The notes below the pieces were generated by a model. The model made no database searches. It was not told where the DNA came from and worked only from the letters and a program-made list of their open reading frames with translations. From Competibacteraceae bacterium UBA6584 (GTDB lineage: Bacteria; Pseudomonadota; Gammaproteobacteria; Competibacterales; Competibacteraceae), in contig DJIW01000134.1 in the NCBI GenBank assembly GCA_002433805.1, forward strand, positions 1-17,523: a DNA stretch of 17,523 nt. Reading direction: 5' to 3'. The stretch's first letter is position 1, and every line of letters begins with the position of its first letter. Both the position numbers and the translations under genes were made by a program. Below, one piece after another: positions 14,918 through 17,523 of the stretch.

Positions 14918-15442
14918 TTAACGGTGGCAACGGACCGAATAGGTCGCGCCTTGGCCGCGCGATTCCTCGACTCGCAGGCTGGCGGCGGCGATCCACTCCC
15001 GCCAAGGAATCGACGGATCCCGCGTCAACTTCTCCCAAAACCGCTCGAAAAACACCCGCGCCAGATTCTCGGCGGTGATGTTATCCACCTCCAGCACCGC
15101 CACCTCCTCCACCGGCAATACGTAGCGCTTGCCGCACAACCGAAAGGCGTAATCGCCCTCGTCGCTGCTTAGAACCTCCAACCAGGGGTTAGCGCCGGCC
15201 ACCAGCACTTTTTCATCCCACGCTTTGCACACCGACCGCAACGCCCGCTTGAAGGACTGATAGCTCAGCATCCGCGCCAGCGCCGGCTCGCCGGCCAGCT
15301 CCACTTCCAGTTCGATCTGATAGTTATGGCCGTGCAGGCCTTCCTTGCTGCCATCGGGAAACACGGTCATGTGCGCCGCTGAAAACTTGAGATTGTCCTT
15401 GCGGATGTGAATTTTCCACCGCCGTTGCTCGAATTCGCTCAC
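14918..15442 (-). CDS. 6-pyruvoyl-tetrahydropterin synthase-fold protein with PTPS-III-like motif
   Basis: A 174-residue protein from the GTG at 15442. The GTG overlaps the stop of the upstream glycosyltransferase (GTGA), which is why it is preferred over a TTG at 15475. The PTPS/QueD fold is shown by FSAAHMTVFPDG and LHGHNYQIELEVEL, with probable zinc ligands H24, H37 and H39, and by VLEVDNITAENLARVFFERFW near the end. Classical PTPS and QueD have C-xxx-H-G-H; here the position is K33 followed by E34, giving E-xx-H-G-H. That is the form I recall for PTPS-III, which makes 6-hydroxymethyl-dihydropterin and can replace FolB in folate synthesis. The usual Asp-His catalytic pair reads Asp-Glu (D76, E77, in WDEKVLV). 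QueD activity is therefore unlikely. Its partner gene, a glycosyltransferase, suggests a modified pterin product. Confidence 0.9.
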   Translation of the reverse strand: MSEFEQRRWKIHIRKDNLKFSAAHMTVFPDGSKEGLHGHNYQIELEVELAGEPALARMLSYQSFKRALRSVCKAWDEKVLVAGANPWLEVLSSDEGDYAFRLCGKRYVLPVEEVAVLEVDNITAENLARVFFERFWEKLTRDPSIPWREWIAAASLRVEESRGQGATYSVRCHR

Positions 15443-16506
15443 GGCGTCGCACCCGTGGTCAATGCGCCAAGCCAATCCACCAGCGCCGCGCCGTAATGCC
15501 GCAGCGTGTAGCGCTCCTCCACCAACCGCCGGCAGCGGGCGCGGTCGATCTGCTCCACCCGCTCCACCGCCTCGCCCAATCCTTCGATGTCATCTGGCTC
15601 CACCAACCGGCCGGTCTCGCCGTCCAGCACGTATTCGCAAAGGCCGCCCCGCCGGTAAGCGATCACCGGGGTTCCGCACGCCAGCGCCTCGATGCCGATC
15701 ACCCCGAAGGCTTCCAGACATTTCGGCGTCATCAGCACCGCGCGAAAGTCGCTCACGGTCTCCGCCAGCACCGGCATCCGCAAGAAACCGCCGTAACTGA
15801 CCGGAACATCGGGATGCCGCCGGACCAGCGTCTCCCAATAAAAGCGCTCTTGCATCGGGCCGAACACGGTCACTCCTTGCCCGGTGAGGGCGGAAAAGGC
15901 GAATACATCATCCAAACCTTTCTCCGGCGCGATCCGACCCAGCCAGCAGAGCGTGCGGCTGGGCTGGGAATTGAAAGGATAGCGCGTCAGATCCAGCCCC
16001 GGCGAAATCAGCCGAACCGGATCGACCAGCCCGAAACTGTCCGCCTGCGCCGCGCTCAGAAACGCCAGCCGCTCCGACCGACGGGCGGCCAGGCGGCGGA
16101 TCTCGGCATCCAAGGAACGGTTCACGGAACCCATGCTGACTAGGCTAGCCAGCGGACAGGATAAAAAATCGCTCGCGAATAAAGGAAGCCAGTCATAGGA
16201 AAAATTCAGGATGGCGTCGCCGGGACGCGCGCGCGCCGCCAGATCGCGCAAGGCGGTGCTCAGGAACGATTCGGCCTCAATCGGCAGCGGATCGTTATAG
16301 ACCAACGCCATCGCGGTCGGAGCCAGCAGGCCCGGCAAGACTCGCAAATCCGGCACTTCGGCCTCGGAGCCCACCGGCGCGATGACCTGCGCGGCGTGAC
16401 CGAGTGCCTGTAGCTGGCGGGCGGCGCTGATCACCATGTGCTCCACTCCGCCTCCCAAACCGGAGCCCAGGGGCGCCACCGCCGTCGAAAGCAAATAAAC
16501 GCGCAT
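15439..16506 (-). CDS. Family-4 glycosyltransferase, possible pterin glycosyltransferase
   Basis: A 355-residue GT-B fold enzyme. The N-terminal domain starts MRVYLLSTAVAPLGSGLGGG followed by VEH. The C-terminal nucleotide-sugar domain has the linker motif WLGRIAPEKGLDDVF and the retaining GT4 signature EAFGVIGIEALACGTPVIAYRR. ATG 16506 is preferred because GGAAG (in GGAAGAAAAG) precedes it closely; an in-frame ATG at 16518 lacks such a site. The N-terminal PLGSGLGGGVE and the middle DWLP…ASLVSMGS resemble, from memory, cyanobacterial UDP-glucose:tetrahydrobiopterin glucosyltransferases. Its 3' end overlaps the PTPS-fold gene by 4 bases, which supports a pterin-linked acceptor. The alternative is an ordinary cell-surface or lipid glycosyltransferase. 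GT4 membership is secure, acceptor is inference. Confidence 0.92.
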   Translation of the reverse strand: MRVYLLSTAVAPLGSGLGGGVEHMVISAARQLQALGHAAQVIAPVGSEAEVPDLRVLPGLLAPTAMALVYNDPLPIEAESFLSTALRDLAARARPGDAILNFSYDWLPLFASDFLSCPLASLVSMGSVNRSLDAEIRRLAARRSERLAFLSAAQADSFGLVDPVRLISPGLDLTRYPFNSQPSRTLCWLGRIAPEKGLDDVFAFSALTGQGVTVFGPMQERFYWETLVRRHPDVPVSYGGFLRMPVLAETVSDFRAVLMTPKCLEAFGVIGIEALACGTPVIAYRRGGLCEYVLDGETGRLVEPDDIEGLGEAVERVEQIDRARCRRLVEERYTLRHYGAALVDWLGALTTGATP

Positions 16507-16534
16507 CTTTTCTTCCATTCAAGACTGCTTCATC

Positions 16535-16540
16535 ATTGTA
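16535..16540 (-). promoter_or_regulatory. Possible -10 box for the glycosyltransferase-pterin operon
   Basis: TACAAT on the minus strand lies about 29 bases upstream of the chosen glycosyltransferase ATG, in the divergent gap with the DUF3047 gene. The matching -35 region (TTCGAT at 17-base spacing) is poor, so the call is tentative. Confidence 0.3.
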
Positions 16541-16620
16541 GCCGGTCGGGATAGCGGATCGAACCACGCGAGCACGTAAACCTGACCAAGTCCCGTTAAA
16601 ACAATCACCTAAAAAACACG

Positions 16621-17268
16621 ATGATGCGCAAAATCCTGCTGGCGACAGCATTGCTGGCCGTTTCAAGCGCTGCGGGCGCGGCGGACGAGGCGCTGGCGGT
16701 CGGCCGTTTTTCCAGCGGCGATCTCACGGATTGGCAATCCAAATCCTTTCTAGGCAAAACCCGTTACCGCTTCGACACCAAAAGCGGCCAGACCGCGCTA
16801 TTCGCGGAAAGCCAAGGCGCGGCTTCGGGGTTATACCGAGAAATTCGGATCGATCTCAAACGCACTCCCTGGTTGAATTGGTCCTGGCGGGTCGATCAGG
16901 TCTTGAAGGGAACCGACGAACGCAGCAAAGACGGCGACGATTATCCGGCGCGGGTTTACGTGGTGGCGTCCGGCGGCGCGGCGCTTTGGAAAACCCGCTC
17001 GCTGGTTTACGTCTGGTCCAGCAACCAGCCCGTCGGCGCGACCTGGAACAATGCGTTTACCGATAACGCCCGCGTTATGGCGCTGCGTTCTGGAACCCAA
17101 GACGCCGGGCGCTGGGTCAGCGAAAAACGCGACATCCGCGCCGATTTCCAGCGCTTGTTCGGCCGGGACATCGACGCCGTCGACGCCGTGGCGCTGATGA
17201 CCGACACCGATAACAGCGGCCAGCGCGCCAGCGCTTGGTATGGCGATATTTATTTCACGGCGCACTGA
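16621..17268 (+). CDS. Exported DUF3047 family protein
   Basis: A 215-residue protein with a clear signal peptide (MMRKILLATALLAVSSAAGA, likely cut before ADE), so it acts in the periplasm or is anchored outside. The mature part has the DUF3047 pattern as I know it: LNWSWRVDQ, DERSKDGDDYPARVYVV, LVYVWSSNQPVGATW, NAFTDNARVMALRSG, and the end VALMTDTDNSGQRASAWYGD-IYF. The fold is expected to be a beta-sandwich resembling carbohydrate-binding modules, but no function is established. Either of two adjacent ATGs (16621, 16624) may start it; no ribosome site is obvious. It is divergent from the glycosyltransferase (114-base gap) and convergent with msrP. Confidence 0.9.
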   Translation: MMRKILLATALLAVSSAAGAADEALAVGRFSSGDLTDWQSKSFLGKTRYRFDTKSGQTALFAESQGAASGLYREIRIDLKRTPWLNWSWRVDQVLKGTDERSKDGDDYPARVYVVASGGAALWKTRSLVYVWSSNQPVGATWNNAFTDNARVMALRSGTQDAGRWVSEKRDIRADFQRLFGRDIDAVDAVALMTDTDNSGQRASAWYGDIYFTAH

Positions 17269-17300
17269 AACTCACCGTCCGGCCTCGCCCGCGCCCCGTT

Positions 17301-17523
17301 TCAAAAATGCTTCCGCAGATCCATCCCCGCATACAAGCCGGCGACCTGATCGGCATAGCCGTTGAACGGCAAGGTGTCCCGCTTGAAGAAATCCCCGATC
17401 CGCCGCTCCCGCTTCTGGCTCCAGCGCGGGTGATCGACCGCGGGGTTGACGTTGGCGTAAAAGCCGTATTCGTCGGGCCCTTCCCGGTTCCAGGTCGTTT
17501 GCGGCTGACGGTCGACGAAGCGG
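17301..17523 (-). CDS. msrP: MsrP (YedY), periplasmic methionine-sulfoxide reductase catalytic subunit, C-terminal fragment
   Basis: The last 73 residues of a minus-strand gene that continues beyond the right edge; the stop TGA is at 17303-17301. The readable end includes WNREGPDEYGFYANVNPAVD, then HPRWSQKRERRIGDFF and LPFNGYADQVAGLYAGMDLR. These match the conserved C-terminus of MsrP, the Tat-exported molybdopterin enzyme that repairs oxidised methionines in periplasmic proteins. The molybdenum-binding part and Tat signal are outside the window. MsrQ, the haem membrane partner normally encoded directly after msrP, is not present: 32 bases past the stop lies the end of the convergent DUF3047 gene. 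So msrQ is elsewhere or lost. Confidence 0.92.
   Translation of the reverse strand, partial: RFVDRQPQTTWNREGPDEYGFYANVNPAVDHPRWSQKRERRIGDFFKRDTLPFNGYADQVAGLYAGMDLRKHF

Noticed and set aside
15443..15475. Upstream TTG start for the PTPS-fold gene
   Set aside because: GTG at 15442 overlaps the glycosyltransferase stop as GTGA and already includes the whole fold; TTG would deepen the overlap by 33 bases.

Overview
The window looks like a chromosomal segment of a GC-rich gammaproteobacterium. ThyA has the E. coli length of 264 residues and its catalytic Cys at position 146. The transporter-kinase resembles CbrA, and MnmG and MsrP are typical proteobacterial forms. Several features (many sensor kinases, a HEAT-NACHT protein, a phasin-sized helical protein) would suit an environmental lineage such as the Competibacter/Contendobacter or purple-sulfur relatives, but that placement is inference. 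There are 13 supported protein genes, two of them cut by the window ends. I see no rRNA, tRNA, CRISPR array, insertion sequence or integrase.

Left part (1-4165): the 3' end of mnmG is followed not by rsmG, its usual partner, but by a 1006-residue hybrid sensor kinase (Cache, HAMP, PAS, HisKA, HATPase, REC).

Central signalling cluster (4215-11084, + strand): a strong sigma70-type promoter with a perfect dyad over its -35 box precedes a tightly packed series. It contains a small DUF6489-like protein, a lone receiver protein, a membrane PAS/degenerate-kinase protein fused to a DEDDh 3'-5' exonuclease, a small two-helix membrane protein, and a CbrA-like SLC5-STAC-histidine kinase. thyA follows after 69 bases. 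Gaps of 39, 4 and 59 bases and a TGATG overlap argue for co-transcription. The natural reading is that the transporter-kinase senses or imports a small carbon compound, the receiver takes the phosphate, and the exonuclease fusion is an unusual output or regulatory partner. The kinase portion of that fusion has lost its phospho-accepting His and its ATP-binding boxes.

Accessory part (11085-14831): a long AT-richer hairpin region leads into a 1044-residue protein with a signal peptide, about eleven HEAT repeats, hydrophobic helices and a NACHT-type NTPase. Eight of the repeats are nearly identical at DNA level and homogenised as a two-unit block. A helical 113-residue protein of unknown function follows.

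Right part (14918-17523): on the minus strand a family-4 glycosyltransferase overlaps by GTGA a 6-pyruvoyl-tetrahydropterin-synthase-fold protein carrying the Glu-xx-His-Gly-His motif of PTPS-III in place of the catalytic Cys motif. The glycosyltransferase start resembles cyanobacterial tetrahydrobiopterin glucosyltransferases, so the pair may make a glycosylated pterin. A secreted DUF3047 protein is divergent from it, and the 3' end of msrP enters from the right edge, convergent with DUF3047.
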